Positions 9,123 through 19,263 of a DNA stretch of 64,000 nucleotides are shown here, one piece after another. The DNA comes from Pseudomonas chlororaphis subsp. piscium (GTDB taxonomy: Bacteria > Pseudomonadota > Gammaproteobacteria > Pseudomonadales > Pseudomonadaceae). Location of the stretch: contig NZ_CP027707.1 of the NCBI RefSeq assembly GCF_003850345.1, forward strand, positions 310,001 to 374,000. The letters run 5' to 3'. The notes below the pieces were generated by a model that saw only the letters and a program-made list of their open reading frames with translations, did not search any database and was not told where the DNA came from. Position 1 is the first letter of the stretch; each line of letters opens with the position of its first letter. The position numbers and the translations under genes are program-made.

Positions 9123-9962
9123 TCAATGGGCCTGGCCATGCCAGGGCACCAGCTTGCGCTGCAGGGCACGCAGGCCCATTTCCATGGCGAAGGCGATCAG
9201 GGCGATGACCAGGATCCCTAGCACCACCACATCGGTGACCAGGAACTGCGCGGCGGACTGCACCATGAACCCCAGGCCGCTGGTGGCGGCGATCAGTTCG
9301 GCGGCGACCAGGGTCGACCAGCCCACCCCGAGGCCGATGCGCACGCCGGTGAGGATGTCCGGCAGGGCGCTGGGCAGGATCACATGGCGAATCAGCTGGG
9401 CCCGGGTCGCGCCCAGGGACTGCGCGGCGCGCAGCCGAGTCGGGTCCACGGTGCGCACGCCGGTGGCGGTGGCGATGGCGATCGGGGCGAAGATCGCCAG
9501 GTAGATCAGCAGCACCTTGGACAGCTCGCCGATGCCGCACCAGATGACGATCAGCGGCAGGTAGGCCAGGGGTGGAATCGGCCGGTAGAACTCGATCAGC
9601 GGGTCCAGCACGCCACGGGCGATGCGGTTGTGGCCGATGGCGATGCCCACCGGAATCGCGGTCAGCACGGCAAAACCCAGGGCCAGGCCGATGCGTCCGA
9701 GGCTCGCGCCCAGGTGCTGCCACAGGGTGGAATCCATATAGCCGCTGGTGACCAGCAGCCAGCCCTTTTGCAGCACGGCGGAAGGTGGCGGCAGGAACAG
9801 CGGTTCGATCAGGCCGCTGGCCGTCACCGCCCACCACGAGGCGAGCAGGACCACCAGGGTCAGCACGCTGATCCAGCGGGTGCTCAGGCTACGGCGCAGG
9901 GGCGCCGCGGTGCGTGGGGTGGCGGCTTTGGTCGTGGTGGCCGGGAGGTCGTAGCTGTTCAT
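9123..9962 (-). CDS. tauC: Taurine ABC transporter permease TauC
   Basis: A 279-residue inner-membrane permease with about six spans and the cytoplasmic EAA loop ([20 protein letters not shown], around residues 180-200) that contacts the ATPase. The segment [20 protein letters not shown] is typical of the SsuC/TauC subfamily. Its start overlaps the tauB stop by 4 bases (ATGA), showing tight translational coupling. Works with TauA and TauB to import taurine. Confidence 0.93.
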   Translation of the reverse strand: MNSYDLPATTTKAATPRTAAPLRRSLSTRWISVLTLVVLLASWWAVTASGLIEPLFLPPPSAVLQKGWLLVTSGYMDSTLWQHLGASLGRIGLALGFAVLTAIPVGIAIGHNRIARGVLDPLIEFYRPIPPLAYLPLIVIWCGIGELSKVLLIYLAIFAPIAIATATGVRTVDPTRLRAAQSLGATRAQLIRHVILPSALPDILTGVRIGLGVGWSTLVAAELIAATSGLGFMVQSAAQFLVTDVVVLGILVIALIAFAMEMGLRALQRKLVPWHGQAH

Positions 9963-10753
9963 GCGCGCTCCTGCCGCAAGACGGCACTGCGTTGGGAGAA
10001 CACCCGGGCCAGCACGTGTTCGCGGGTTTCGATAAAGCGCGGGTCGGACTTGATTGCCCGGGCCGATTCGCCGGCCGCGTAACGCCGGCCGAAGTCCAGG
10101 CTCAAGCGCTCGACGATCTGCCCCGGGTTGGGCGCCAGGAGGACCAGGTCGGTGGCGAGGAATACCGCTTCCTCGATGTCGTGGGTAATCAGGAACACTG
10201 GCTTGGCGGTGCGTTGCCAGACTTGCAGCAACAGCTCCTGCATCTGTTCGCGGGTGAAGGCATCGAGGGCGCCGAAGGGCTCGTCCATCAGCAGCACCCG
10301 CGGGTCGGCGGCCAGGGCGCGGGCCAGGCCCACACGCTGGCGTTGTCCGCCGGAGAGCTGCCAGATGCGCCGCTTGTCGAAGCCGGCCAGGTCCACCAGG
10401 GCGAGCATTTCCCGGGCGCGGGCTTCACGTTGGTCGCGGGCGATGCCGGCCAGCTCGAGGCCGAAGCCGACGTTGGCCAGTACGTCCTGCCAGGGCAGCA
10501 GGGCGTCATCCTGGAACACCACGCCGCGTTCGGCGCTCGGGCCGGAAACCGGCACGCCATCCAGAGTGATGCGCCCGGCGCTGGGTTCGACGAAACCGGC
10601 GATCAGGTTCAACAACGAAGTCTTGCCACTGCCGGAAGGGCCGAGGGCGACCAGCAGCTGCTGGGGCCCGAGCGTCAGGGAAATATCCGCCAGCACCGGT
10701 TCGGCGGCGCCGGGGTACTGTGCGCTGATGCGCTCCAGTTGTAGCAAGGCCAT
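9959..10753 (-). CDS. tauB: Taurine ABC transporter ATP-binding protein TauB
   Basis: A 264-residue ABC ATPase. Walker A is [11 protein letters not shown], the signature is [15 protein letters not shown], Walker B is [12 protein letters not shown], and the switch His is in ITHDIEEA. The frame extends to 10810, but the ATG at 10753 has a clear aaggag ribosome-binding site and starts the conserved [10 protein letters not shown], so it is preferred. It lies 109 bp after tauA and overlaps tauC by 4 bases. Energises taurine uptake. Confidence 0.93.
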   Translation of the reverse strand: MALLQLERISAQYPGAAEPVLADISLTLGPQQLLVALGPSGSGKTSLLNLIAGFVEPSAGRITLDGVPVSGPSAERGVVFQDDALLPWQDVLANVGFGLELAGIARDQREARAREMLALVDLAGFDKRRIWQLSGGQRQRVGLARALAADPRVLLMDEPFGALDAFTREQMQELLLQVWQRTAKPVFLITHDIEEAVFLATDLVLLAPNPGQIVERLSLDFGRRYAAGESARAIKSDPRFIETREHVLARVFSQRSAVLRQERA

Positions 10754-10862
10754 GACGGCGCTCTCCTTATTAGATGCAGCCCTTTTCAGATGCCGCTTTT
10801 GCAGGTGCAAGACGTGCTACGAGAACGCCGGGCCTGGGCCCGGCGACCTCTGCGGCGAACCT

Positions 10863-11843
10863 TCAGTTGGTGATGTACTTGGCGCTGACGTACGGCGCGT
10901 AGTCCGGCAGAACCGCCTCGACCTTGCCCTGCTCCTTGAGGAACACCGCGGTGTCGGTAATGGCCTTGGTGGTCGGCGCGCCAAGGCTGATGACCTGGTC
11001 GGCCGCCAGTGGGTAGACGTTGCCCTGCAACAGCAGCGGAATGTCGCTGGCCTTGGCGCCGGAGAGTTTCACCAGCTTGTCGACGTTGCTCTGCTCGGCC
11101 AGCCAGGCTTTTGGGTCCTTGCGGTAATCGGCGTAGGCGTCCAGGGTCACCTTGGCGAAGGCGGTGACGATTTCCGGGTGCTTCTCGGCGAAGTCCTTGC
11201 GCACGATCCAGGCGTCGAAGGTCGGCGCGCCGAACTGGGCCAGTTCGCCGGAGGTGATCAGCACCTTGCCGTTTTCCTTGGCCACGCCCAGCGCCGGGTC
11301 CCAGACGTAGGTGGCGTCGATGTCGCCGCGTTTCCAGGCGGCGATGATCGCCGGTGGCGCGAGGTTGAGAATCTGTACTTTCGACGGGTCGATTTTCCAG
11401 TGCTTGAGCGCGGCCAGCAGGCTGTAGTGGCCGGTGGAAACGAAGGGCACGGCGACTTTCTTGCCGACCAGGTCCTGGGGTGTCTTGATCCCGGATCCGT
11501 CGCGGGCCACCAGGGCTTCGGCGGCGCCGATCTGGGTGGCGATAAGGAAGGTTTCCACCGGCACCTTGCGGGTGATCGCGGCGGTCAGCGGGCTGGAGCC
11601 GAGGTAGCCGATCTGCACATCGCCCGAAGCGATGGCGGCGATGATGTCGGCGCCGTTGTCGAACTTGCGCCAGTCGATCTTGGCCTGGGTGACCTTTTCG
11701 TAGGTGCCGTCGGCCTGGGCGACCTTCGCCGGATCGACGGTGGTCTGGTAGGCGACGGTGACGTCGGCTGCCTGGGCGAAGAAGCTCGCGGTGGCCAGGG
11801 ATACGGCCGCCAGGAGGCGAAGGGGAAGGTGCAGTTTCATCAT
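10863..11843 (-). CDS. tauA: Taurine ABC transporter substrate-binding protein TauA
   Basis: A 326-residue periplasmic binding protein with a signal peptide (LPLRLLAAVSLATASFFAQA, cleavage near residue 25). It has an NMT1/TauA-type fold: DVTVAYQTTVDPAKVAQADG, GDVQIGYLGSSPLTAAITRK, and YVWDPALG. It captures taurine and delivers it to TauBC. First gene of tauABCD. The double ATG at its start follows gaggagctt. The upstream 11880-11960 region is very AT-rich and should hold the promoter. Confidence 0.92.
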   Translation of the reverse strand: MMKLHLPLRLLAAVSLATASFFAQAADVTVAYQTTVDPAKVAQADGTYEKVTQAKIDWRKFDNGADIIAAIASGDVQIGYLGSSPLTAAITRKVPVETFLIATQIGAAEALVARDGSGIKTPQDLVGKKVAVPFVSTGHYSLLAALKHWKIDPSKVQILNLAPPAIIAAWKRGDIDATYVWDPALGVAKENGKVLITSGELAQFGAPTFDAWIVRKDFAEKHPEIVTAFAKVTLDAYADYRKDPKAWLAEQSNVDKLVKLSGAKASDIPLLLQGNVYPLAADQVISLGAPTTKAITDTAVFLKEQGKVEAVLPDYAPYVSAKYITN

Positions 11844-11879
11844 GAAGCTCCTCGACAGGCGGCCAAGTGTGGACGTGGG

Positions 11880-11965
11880 AGGAGACTAAATGATCTAATA
11901 ATCTAAAAATAAATAACTTTTTAGAATTAGCTTAAAAGAGGAATCTTCTAAAGAGAGCACTTTTT
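11880..11965 (-). promoter_or_regulatory. tauA: AT-rich tau operon promoter region
   Basis: This stretch, read on the minus strand into tauA, is markedly AT-rich in a GC-rich setting, with a run of a/t from 11887 to 11935. That is typical of a CysB/Cbl-type activated sulfonate promoter. I could not fix exact -35/-10 boxes. Confidence 0.4.
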
Positions 11966-11988
11966 TGAAGGGGAGCGCTTTGCGCTCC

Positions 11989-12049
11989 ATCGCGGGCAAG
12001 CCTCGCTCCTACAGGACAGCGCCGTGTAGGAGCGAGGCTTGCCCGCGAT
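11989..12049. repeat. REP inverted pair (REPIN)
   Basis: Perfect 25-base arms at 11989-12013 and 12025-12049. It is preceded by a small hairpin ggagcgc-ttt-gcgctcc (11972-11988). Lies between gshA's 3' end and the tau promoter. Confidence 0.9.
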
Positions 12050-12064
12050 AAGCGCCATAGGCGC

Positions 12065-13648
12065 TTAGTTGCTGATCGCCAGGATACTGGCCTGATACGA
12101 GCCGACAAACACGTCGAAATCACCGACTTCGTTCTGTTCCAGCTCGGCCTGTTGCTGCAGGGAGCTGCGCGCGGCTTCTTCGAAACGGGCCTGGTCTTCC
12201 TTGCTCAGGGACTCGCTGCGGAAGAACTCGGCGTGGGCCAGGCTCTGGCGCAGGGAGAACTGGCTGAAGCTTTCCTTGTGCTCCTGCATGGCGGCCAGGA
12301 CCTGGGCCGAAGGCGTCAGGGACGCATCCTTGACCTTGGCCAGTTGGGCGTCCAGCGCCTTGCTGTGGGCATCGCTGCCGTGGCTGCGGTCGAGCAGGGC
12401 AGCCAGCGGCGCGATCTTTTCCAGCAGTTCGCCGGCCCATTCCTTGAGCTCCACCAGCTGTCCCTGGCGCAGCAGGTGCAGGCCCGGACGGCGACCTTCC
12501 TTGACCACTTTGAGGAAGTTCGAGGTGGCGTTGCCGCACTCGTTGTTCTCCAGCAGCGGGCTTTCGTTGAGCGCGCAATACAGCAGGAAGGCATCGAGGA
12601 AGCGGGCTTCCTGCACGTCGATGCCCATCGGCAGGAACGGGTTGATGTCCAGGCAGCGCACTTCGACGTACTGGATGCCGCGGGCCATCAACGCCTGGAT
12701 CGGCCGCTCGCCGGTGTAGGTCACGCGTTTCGGGCGGATGTTGGAGTAGTACTCGTTTTCGATCTGCAGGATGTTGGTGTTGAGCTGGACCCACTCACCG
12801 TCCTGGTGGGTGCCGATCTCCACATAAGGCGCGTACGGCGTGGCGACGGCCTTGCGCAGGCTGTCGGTGTAACTGTTCAGGTCGTTGTAGCAAGGGGTCA
12901 GGCCGGCCTGGGCGTTGCTCTGGTAGCCCAGGTCGCTCATGCGCAGGCTGGTGGCGTACGGCAGGTACAGGGTCTCGGCGTCCAGCTGTTCCAGCTGGTG
13001 CGAGCGCCCGCGCAAGAAGCCCGCGTCCAACGCCGGCGAGGCGCCGAACAGGTACATCAGCAGCCAGCTGTAGCGGCGGAAGTTGCGGATCAGCGCGATG
13101 TACGCCGACGACTGATAGTCGCGGTCGCTGCCGACGAAGCCTTCGGCCTGCTTGAGCAGCGGCCAGAGCTGCTCCGGCAGGGAGAAGTTGTAGTGGATCC
13201 CGGCGATGCACTGCATGGTCTTGCCGTAACGCAGGGCCAGGCCCTTGCGGTACACGTACTTGAGCTGGCCGATGTTGGAGGTGCCGTAATAGGCGATCGG
13301 GATGTCTTCCTCGGCCGGCAACGGGCACGGCATCGATGGACTCCACAGGTACTCGTTGCCGAGCTTGCTGTAGGCGAAACGGTGAATCTTGTCGAGGCTG
13401 GCCAGGGTGTCCGCCGGATCGGACAGGGCCGGGGTAATGAACTCCAGCAGCGACTCGGAATAATCGGTGGTGATCTGTTCGTTGGTCAGCGCGGAACCCA
13501 GTTCTTCCGGGTGCGGGGTCTGTGCCAGGCGCGCTTCGCCGGTCACGCGCAGGCATTCGCGCTCGATACCGTGCAGGCACTGCTCGAGCAGAGAGAGGTT
13601 AGCGCGCTCGCCGAGCAGAGCCAGGCGGCGGTTGAGAAGTTCGCTCAA
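12065..13648 (-). CDS. gshA: Glutamate-cysteine ligase GshA
   Basis: A 527-residue gamma-proteobacterial gamma-glutamylcysteine synthetase, the first and rate-limiting step of glutathione synthesis in the cytoplasm. Family motifs include [45 protein letters not shown], and [12 protein letters not shown]. The length fits E. coli GshA (518). An in-frame ATG exists at 13663 but has no ribosome-binding site. A TTG at 13648 lies 7 bases after aagga and gives the family-typical start (M)[17 protein letters not shown], so TTG is taken as the start. Transcribed alone; the REP pair lies downstream. Confidence 0.93.
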   Translation of the reverse strand: MSELLNRRLALLGERANLSLLEQCLHGIERECLRVTGEARLAQTPHPEELGSALTNEQITTDYSESLLEFITPALSDPADTLASLDKIHRFAYSKLGNEYLWSPSMPCPLPAEEDIPIAYYGTSNIGQLKYVYRKGLALRYGKTMQCIAGIHYNFSLPEQLWPLLKQAEGFVGSDRDYQSSAYIALIRNFRRYSWLLMYLFGASPALDAGFLRGRSHQLEQLDAETLYLPYATSLRMSDLGYQSNAQAGLTPCYNDLNSYTDSLRKAVATPYAPYVEIGTHQDGEWVQLNTNILQIENEYYSNIRPKRVTYTGERPIQALMARGIQYVEVRCLDINPFLPMGIDVQEARFLDAFLLYCALNESPLLENNECGNATSNFLKVVKEGRRPGLHLLRQGQLVELKEWAGELLEKIAPLAALLDRSHGSDAHSKALDAQLAKVKDASLTPSAQVLAAMQEHKESFSQFSLRQSLAHAEFFRSESLSKEDQARFEEAARSSLQQQAELEQNEVGDFDVFVGSYQASILAISN

Positions 13649-13941
13649 GTTGGATTCCTTCACGCGTCAGTCGCCCCAATATGGGGGTGGGCAGGACGGT
13701 CTACAAGGGTGAAGTTGAAACTGGCGTTTTCGCCTGGTCGTTGAGCCGGCCTGGCCCGATTTTGCAAGCACCACGCTTCATCCCTGAATCTGGCTTTAGC
13801 GCAGGCAGAAAACTCCGGCGCCGCTTTCGCAGCGCCGAAATTAACTCAAATCGATGACAGGGAGCTAGGTTTGTCGATGTTCGAACGCGGGCCGCGTCGC
13901 TAGCGGACGAATTGGCGTCGCGGCTGCCACCAAAGGGGCCC

Positions 13942-14325
13942 TCAGAGGACCGCGAACGTGCCTTGTGCCTTGGCGATCAGTTTGTCGCCTTGCATCACAT
14001 CGGCCTCGACCACCAGGGTGCGGCGGCCCGGGTGGATCACCCGGGCGTGGCAGACCACGTCGCCCTCGGCGACCGCGCGGATGTAGTTGATCTTGCACTC
14101 GATGGTCGCGCTCTGCTGGTCGAAGCCGTGGGAGCTGGAACAGGCCAGCCCCATGGCGATGTCGACCAGGCTGAAGATCGCCCCGCCGTGCAGCTTCTGA
14201 CCGCGATTGCGCAGCTGCGGCGTCAGCGTCAGGGCGACGTCGGCTTCACCGACCTCCAGACGCTGCAACCGGCAGCCGAGCAGTTGGCTGAATGCGCTTT
14301 CGGTCAAGCCGGCCGGGATCTCCAT
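13942..14325 (-). CDS. PaaI/YdiI-type hotdog-fold thioesterase
   Basis: A 127-residue hotdog protein. The motif QKLHGGAIFSLVDIAMGLAC carries the HGG signature and the catalytic acidic residue of the PaaI group, and the following ATIECKINYIRAVAEGDVVC is the conserved central strand. It hydrolyses acyl-CoA or aryl-CoA thioesters; the substrate cannot be inferred. Its ATG shares one base with the tex stop (TGATG), so the two genes are cotranscribed and coupled. Confidence 0.85.
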   Translation of the reverse strand: MEIPAGLTESAFSQLLGCRLQRLEVGEADVALTLTPQLRNRGQKLHGGAIFSLVDIAMGLACSSSHGFDQQSATIECKINYIRAVAEGDVVCHARVIHPGRRTLVVEADVMQGDKLIAKAQGTFAVL

Positions 14326-16649
14326 CAGCGTTTCTTCAACTGCTTGGCGTTGGCGAACAGCGAAGCCATGGCGTTGTTGGTCGGGGCCGCGGCCACGGTT
14401 TCCTTGCGCGGGGCGCTGTTGCCCGACGCGCGTGGCGCCGAGCCTGGACGCGAACCGCGGGCGCCGTCGATCTTCTCGCCCGGGGTGTCGCTCATGCGCA
14501 TCGACAGGCCGACGCGTTTGCGCGGGATGTCGACTTCCATGACCTTGACCTTGACCACGTCGCCGGCCTTCACCGCTTCACGCGGGTCCTTGATGAACTT
14601 CTCCGACAGCGCCGAGATGTGCACCAGACCGTCCTGGTGCACGCCGATGTCGACGAAGGCACCGAAGTTGGTGACGTTGGTCACCACGCCTTCGAGGATC
14701 ATCCCCAGTTGCAGGTCCTTGAGGTCCTCGACGCCTTCCTGGAACTCGGCGGTCTTGAACTCGGGGCGTGGATCGCGGCCGGGCTTGTCCAGTTCCTGGA
14801 GGATGTCGGTGACGGTCGGCAGGCCGAAGGTCTCGTCGGTGAACTTCTTCGGATCCAGGCGCTTGAGGAAGCCGCTGTCGCCGATCAGCGAGCGGATGTC
14901 GCGGTCGGTCTCGGCGGCGATGCGTTGCACCAGCGGGTAGGCTTCCGGGTGCACCGCGGACGCGTCCAGCGGGTTGTCGCCGTTCATCACGCGCAGGAAG
15001 CCAGCGGCCTGTTCGAAGGTCTTTTCACCCAGGCGGGCGACCTTCTTCAGCGCGGCGCGGGTCTTGAACGCACCGTTTTCATCACGGTGGCTGACGATGT
15101 TCTGCGCCAGGGTGGTGTTGAGGCCGGAGATCCGCGCCAGCAGGGCTACCGAGGCGGTGTTGACGTCCACGCCGACGGCGTTCACGCAGTCCTCGACCAC
15201 CGCATCCAGGCCGCGGGCCAGTTTCAGCTGCGACACGTCGTGCTGGTACTGGCCGACGCCGATGGATTTCGGATCGATCTTCACCAGCTCGGCCAGTGGG
15301 TCCTGCAGGCGGCGGGCGATGGACACCGCGCCACGGATCGATACGTCGAGATCGGGGAATTCCTTGGCGGCCAGTTCCGACGCCGAGTACACCGAAGCAC
15401 CTGCCTCGGAGACCATGACCTTGGTCATGCGCATGGCTGGGTATTTCTTGATCAGCTCGGCGGCCAGCTTGTCGGTTTCACGGCTGGCGGTGCCGTTGCC
15501 GATGGCGACCAGGTCCACCGAGTGCTTGGCGCACAGCGCGGCCAGCACGGCGATGGTCTGGTCCCACTTGTTGTGCGGTACGTGCGGGTAAACGGTGGCG
15601 TGGTCCAGCAGCTTGCCGGTGGCATCCACCACCGCCACCTTGCAGCCGGTGCGCAGGCCCGGGTCGAGGCCCAGGGTCGCGCGCGGGCCGGCCGGAGCGG
15701 CCAGCAGCAGGTCGTGCAGGTTGTGGGCGAAGACGTTGATCGCCTCGGTTTCCGCGCTGTCGCGCAGCTCGCCCAGCAGGTCGGTTTCCAGGTGGGTGTA
15801 GAGCTTGACCTTCCAGGTCCAGCGCACCACTTCGCCGAGCCATTTGTCCGCCGGGCGGTTCTGGTTCTGGATGCCGACCTGCTGGCCGATCATGCCTTCG
15901 CACGGGTGCATGGTGCCCGGCAGTTCTTCACCGACTTTCAGCGCGGAGCTGAGGATGCCTTCGTTGCGGCCACGGAAAATCGCCAGGGCGCGGTGCGACG
16001 GCATGCTCTTCAGCGGTTCGTCGTGTTCGAAGTAATCGCGGAACTTGGCGCCTTCCTCTTCCTTGCCAGCGATCACGCGGGCACTGAGGGTGGCTTCCTG
16101 CTTGAGGTAGTTGCGCAGCTTGTCCAGCAGGCTGGCGTCTTCGGCGAAGCGCTCCATGAGGATGTACTTGGCGCCTTCCAGGGCGGCCTTCACGTCGGCC
16201 ACGCCTTTTTCCGCGTCGACGAAGCGCGCGGCTTCGCTTTCCGGGGTCAGGCTCGGGTCGTTGAACAGGCCGTCCGCCAGTTCGCCGAGGCCGGCTTCCA
16301 GGGCGATCTGGCCCTTGGTGCGGCGCTTCTGCTTGTACGGCAGGTAGAGGTCCTCGAGGCGGGTCTTGGTGTCGGCGAGCTTGATGTCGCGGGCCAGTTC
16401 CGGGGTCAGCTTGCCTTGCTCCTCGATGCTGGCGAGGATGCTGATGCGCCGTTCGTCGAGTTCTCGCAGGTAGCGCAGGCGCTCTTCCAGATGACGCAGT
16501 TGGGTGTCATCGAGGCTGCCGGTCACTTCCTTCCGGTAGCGGGCGATGAAGGGCACGGTGGAGCCTTCATCCAATAGAGCGACGGCCGCTTCGACCTGTT
16601 GTGGGCGTACACCGAGTTCCTCGGCAATGCGGCTGTTGATGCTGTCCAT
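14325..16649 (-). CDS. tex: Tex-family transcription accessory protein
   Basis: A 774-residue nucleic-acid-binding protein. In order it has the N-terminal helical Tex domain, a YqgF/RNase-H-like domain ([20 protein letters not shown] near residues 330-350), helix-hairpin-helix pairs (residues about 490-560) and a C-terminal S1 domain ([20 protein letters not shown] near 650). Tex is an essential or pleiotropic RNA-associated factor affecting transcription in proteobacteria. An in-frame ATG five codons upstream exists, but [14 protein letters not shown] at 16649 matches the family start. Tex (YhgF), OmpR/EnvZ, HslR, HslO and PckA are also neighbours in E. coli. Confidence 0.93.
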   Translation of the reverse strand: MDSINSRIAEELGVRPQQVEAAVALLDEGSTVPFIARYRKEVTGSLDDTQLRHLEERLRYLRELDERRISILASIEEQGKLTPELARDIKLADTKTRLEDLYLPYKQKRRTKGQIALEAGLGELADGLFNDPSLTPESEAARFVDAEKGVADVKAALEGAKYILMERFAEDASLLDKLRNYLKQEATLSARVIAGKEEEGAKFRDYFEHDEPLKSMPSHRALAIFRGRNEGILSSALKVGEELPGTMHPCEGMIGQQVGIQNQNRPADKWLGEVVRWTWKVKLYTHLETDLLGELRDSAETEAINVFAHNLHDLLLAAPAGPRATLGLDPGLRTGCKVAVVDATGKLLDHATVYPHVPHNKWDQTIAVLAALCAKHSVDLVAIGNGTASRETDKLAAELIKKYPAMRMTKVMVSEAGASVYSASELAAKEFPDLDVSIRGAVSIARRLQDPLAELVKIDPKSIGVGQYQHDVSQLKLARGLDAVVEDCVNAVGVDVNTASVALLARISGLNTTLAQNIVSHRDENGAFKTRAALKKVARLGEKTFEQAAGFLRVMNGDNPLDASAVHPEAYPLVQRIAAETDRDIRSLIGDSGFLKRLDPKKFTDETFGLPTVTDILQELDKPGRDPRPEFKTAEFQEGVEDLKDLQLGMILEGVVTNVTNFGAFVDIGVHQDGLVHISALSEKFIKDPREAVKAGDVVKVKVMEVDIPRKRVGLSMRMSDTPGEKIDGARGSRPGSAPRASGNSAPRKETVAAAPTNNAMASLFANAKQLKKR

Positions 16650-17010
16650 AAAACCACCTGACAAATTGTGAAAGCAGGCCCGCCGGCACGGAAAACTGGG
16701 CTCGGCGAGTCTGGTTGAGCGGCCTGGCGTGCGCCGCTGCCTGGATCAAAGGGCTGCCTGTTGACCCGTGAAATCGAACAATTACTGCCTGGCCGGGAAA
16801 AATAAAAAGTGGCCACGGGCGATAACGATCAGAGGTTGCCTGACACAAAAGGCGGCGCATTATAACCAGCGTTCCAGTCTTCGGGGGTATCGGCCCACTG
16901 GCGGCCGACGGCGGGTTTTCTGGCGGTTGAGGAAAAATCTGCTAACAATGCACACGGTGCGTATAACGGCAGCTACGCCATAATGCGCACCGAGATAAAA
17001 GGAGCATCTG
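16650..17010. other. Divergent promoter region between tex and ompR
   Basis: A 361-bp spacer between oppositely transcribed genes, expected to carry both promoters. It contains AT-rich tracts (16770-16830) and ataaaaggagcatctg, which provides the ompR ribosome-binding site. No gene is supported here; an apparent small plus-strand frame at 16768-16983 has no family features. Confidence 0.5.
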
Positions 17011-17751
17011 ATGAGCAGCACTGCACAAACTGCCGAAGGCGAAAAAATTCTTATTGTTGACGACGACCCGGGGCTGAGCAGCCTGCTGGAGCGTTTCTTC
17101 GTCAGCAAGGGCTACCGTGCCCGCGCGGTTCCCAACACCGAGCAGATGGACCGTCTGCTGGGTCGCGAAGTATTCAACCTGGTCGTCCTCGACCTGATGC
17201 TGCCTGGCGAAGACGGCCTGACCGCGTGCCGCCGCCTGCGCAGTGCGAACAACCAGATCCCGATCATCATGCTCACCGCCAAGGGCGACGAGCTGAGCCG
17301 GATCAAGGGCCTGGAGCTGGGCGCCGACGATTACCTGGCCAAGCCGTTCAACCCCGACGAACTGATGGCGCGGGTCAAGGCCGTGCTGCGTCGCCAGTCG
17401 GCTCCGGTGCCGGGCGCGCCGGGCAGCGAAGACGAAAACGTCACCTTCGGCGACTACGAGCTGTCCCTGGCCACCCGCGAACTCAAGCGCGGCGCCGAAG
17501 TGCACATGCTCACCACCGGTGAGTTCGCGGTGCTCAAGGCCCTGGTGATGAACGCTCGCCAGCCGCTGACCCGCGACAAATTGATGAACCTGGCCCGTGG
17601 CCGCGAGTGGGATGCCCTGGAGCGTTCCATCGACGTGCAGATCTCCCGCCTGCGCCGGATGATCGAACCCGATCCGTCCAAGCCGCGTTATATCCAGACG
17701 GTCTGGGGCGTGGGTTATGTGTTCGTGCCGGATGGCACCACCACCAAGTGA
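17011..17751 (+). CDS. ompR: Two-component response regulator OmpR
   Basis: A 246-residue OmpR regulator. The receiver domain has the acidic pocket DDD (residues 17-19), phosphoacceptor D61 (VVLDLMLPGEDG) and conserved K111 (YLAKPF). The winged helix-turn-helix effector domain ends VDVQISRLRR and YIQTVWGVGYVF. Responds with EnvZ to osmolarity and controls porins and related genes. The ATG follows ataaaaggagcatctg. envZ starts 107 bp downstream, separated by a REP-derived hairpin. Confidence 0.95.
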   Translation: MSSTAQTAEGEKILIVDDDPGLSSLLERFFVSKGYRARAVPNTEQMDRLLGREVFNLVVLDLMLPGEDGLTACRRLRSANNQIPIIMLTAKGDELSRIKGLELGADDYLAKPFNPDELMARVKAVLRRQSAPVPGAPGSEDENVTFGDYELSLATRELKRGAEVHMLTTGEFAVLKALVMNARQPLTRDKLMNLARGREWDALERSIDVQISRLRRMIEPDPSKPRYIQTVWGVGYVFVPDGTTTK

Positions 17752-17760
17752 CCGATGATT

Positions 17761-17839
17761 TGTAGGAGCGAGCGCCCGGGCCGGCAAACGACCCGGGCGC
17801 TCGCATTCCGCAACTCTGCGAGCGCGACTCGCTCCTGCA
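17761..17839. repeat. Degenerate REP with strong internal hairpin between ompR and envZ
   Basis: REP-like ends (tgtaggagcgag and ctcgctcctgca) flank a perfect 12-bp hairpin (17769-17780 with 17792-17803, cgagcgcccggg). Without a U tract it is not a classical terminator, but it could reduce envZ expression or protect the ompR mRNA end. Confidence 0.75.
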
Positions 17840-17858
17840 AAGCGTGTAATGGCTGTTT

Positions 17859-19172
17859 ATGAAAACCCCGCTGTGGTTCCCGCAAAGCTTCTTCTCTCGC
17901 ACCCTCTGGCTGGTGCTGATCGTGGTGCTGTTCTCCAAGGCGCTGACCCTGGTTTATCTGTTGATGAACGAGGACGTGCTGGTGGACCGTCAGTACAGCC
18001 ACGGCGTGGCCCTGACCCTGCGCGCCTATTGGGCCGCCGACGAATCCAACCGCGACCAGATCGCCGAGGCCGCCGGGCTGATCAAGGTGGTCGGCAGCGG
18101 TGTGCCGGCGGGCGAGCAGCATTGGCCCTACAGCGAGATCTACCAGCGGCAGATGCAGGCCGAACTGGGCGCCGACACTGAAGTGCGCCTGCGCATGCAC
18201 GCCCCGCCGGCGCTCTGGGTGCGCGCGCCGAGCCTGGGCGACGGCTGGCTGAAAGTGCCGCTGTATCCGCACCCGCTGCGGGGGCAGAAGATCTGGAGCG
18301 TGCTTGGCTGGTTCCTGGCGATCGGCCTGTTGTCCACGGCTTCGGCGTGGATCTTCGTCAGCCAGCTCAACCAGCCCCTCAAGCGCCTGGTCTATGCCGC
18401 CCGGCAACTGGGCCAGGGGCGCAGCGTGCGGCTGCCGATCAGCGATACGCCGAGCGAGATGACCGAGGTGTACCGCGCCTTCAACCAGATGGCCGAGGAT
18501 GTGGAGCAGGCCGGACGCGAGCGCGAGCTGATGCTGGCGGGGGTGTCCCACGACCTGCGCACGCCGCTGACCCGCCTGCGCCTGTCGCTGGAATTGATGG
18601 GTAGCCATAACGACCTGACCGACGACATGGTTCGTGACATCGAAGACATGGACGCGATTCTCGATCAGTTCCTGGCCTTTATCCGCGACGGCCGCGACGA
18701 GTCGGTGGAGGAGGTCGATCTCAGCGACCTGGTGCGTGAAGTGGCGGCGCCCTACAACCAGAACGATGAAAAGGTGCGCCTGCGCCTGGAACCAATTCCG
18801 CCGTTCCCGTTGCGCCGGGTGTCGATGAAGCGCCTGTTGAACAACCTGATCGGCAACGCGTTGAACCACGCCGGTACCGAAGTCGAAGTGGCGGCCTATG
18901 TATCGGGCGACACCAGCGCGCCTTATGTGGTGCTGAGTGTGATGGACCGTGGCGCGGGCATCGACCCGTCGGAGCTGGAGGCGATCTTCAACCCCTTCAC
19001 CCGCGGCGACCGTGCCCGGGGCGGCAAGGGCACCGGCCTGGGCCTGGCCATCGTCAAGCGGATCGCCTCGATGCACGGCGGCAATGTCGAATTGCGCAAC
19101 CGCACCGATGGCGGCCTGGAAGCGCGGGTGCGCTTGCCGTTGGGGTTGTTGTTGCCCAGGGATGCAGTGTAG
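17859..19172 (+). CDS. envZ: Osmosensor histidine kinase EnvZ
   Basis: A 437-residue inner-membrane sensor kinase. Membrane spans are at about 14-36 and 145-168, enclosing a periplasmic domain of roughly 110 residues, followed by HAMP (170-222). The H-box is AGVSHDLRTPLTRLRLSLEL with H231, and the ATPase domain shows LIGNALNHAG (N box), DRGAGIDP (G1) and KGTGLGLAIV (G2). Phosphorylates and dephosphorylates OmpR. The TAG stop (19170-19172) is the second to fourth base of a REP copy, so the C-terminus was set by REP insertion. Confidence 0.95.
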   Translation: MKTPLWFPQSFFSRTLWLVLIVVLFSKALTLVYLLMNEDVLVDRQYSHGVALTLRAYWAADESNRDQIAEAAGLIKVVGSGVPAGEQHWPYSEIYQRQMQAELGADTEVRLRMHAPPALWVRAPSLGDGWLKVPLYPHPLRGQKIWSVLGWFLAIGLLSTASAWIFVSQLNQPLKRLVYAARQLGQGRSVRLPISDTPSEMTEVYRAFNQMAEDVEQAGRERELMLAGVSHDLRTPLTRLRLSLELMGSHNDLTDDMVRDIEDMDAILDQFLAFIRDGRDESVEEVDLSDLVREVAAPYNQNDEKVRLRLEPIPPFPLRRVSMKRLLNNLIGNALNHAGTEVEVAAYVSGDTSAPYVVLSVMDRGAGIDPSELEAIFNPFTRGDRARGGKGTGLGLAIVKRIASMHGGNVELRNRTDGGLEARVRLPLGLLLPRDAV

Positions 19173-19192
19173 GAGCGAGGCTTGCCCGCGAT
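19168..19192. repeat. Single REP overlapping the envZ stop codon
   Basis: A full REP unit (tgtaggagcgaggcttgccc onward) starts two bases before the envZ stop. Its TAG serves as that stop. Confidence 0.85.
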
Positions 19193-19263
19193 GGGGCGCG
19201 TAGCGCCCCTGGCCCTGCATATGTGTTCTGCCTAGTGGAATGCAGCTCCAGCGTCGGCTGCTT

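Noticed and set aside
12152..13744. A 530-residue plus-strand frame opposite gshA
   Set aside because: Antisense shadow with no recognisable domain.
14292..16577. A 761-residue open frame on the plus strand opposite tex
   Set aside because: It mirrors the tex codons (GC-rich third positions leave few stops on the opposite strand), is rich in His/Gln/Gly/Val without domains, and has no ribosome-binding site.
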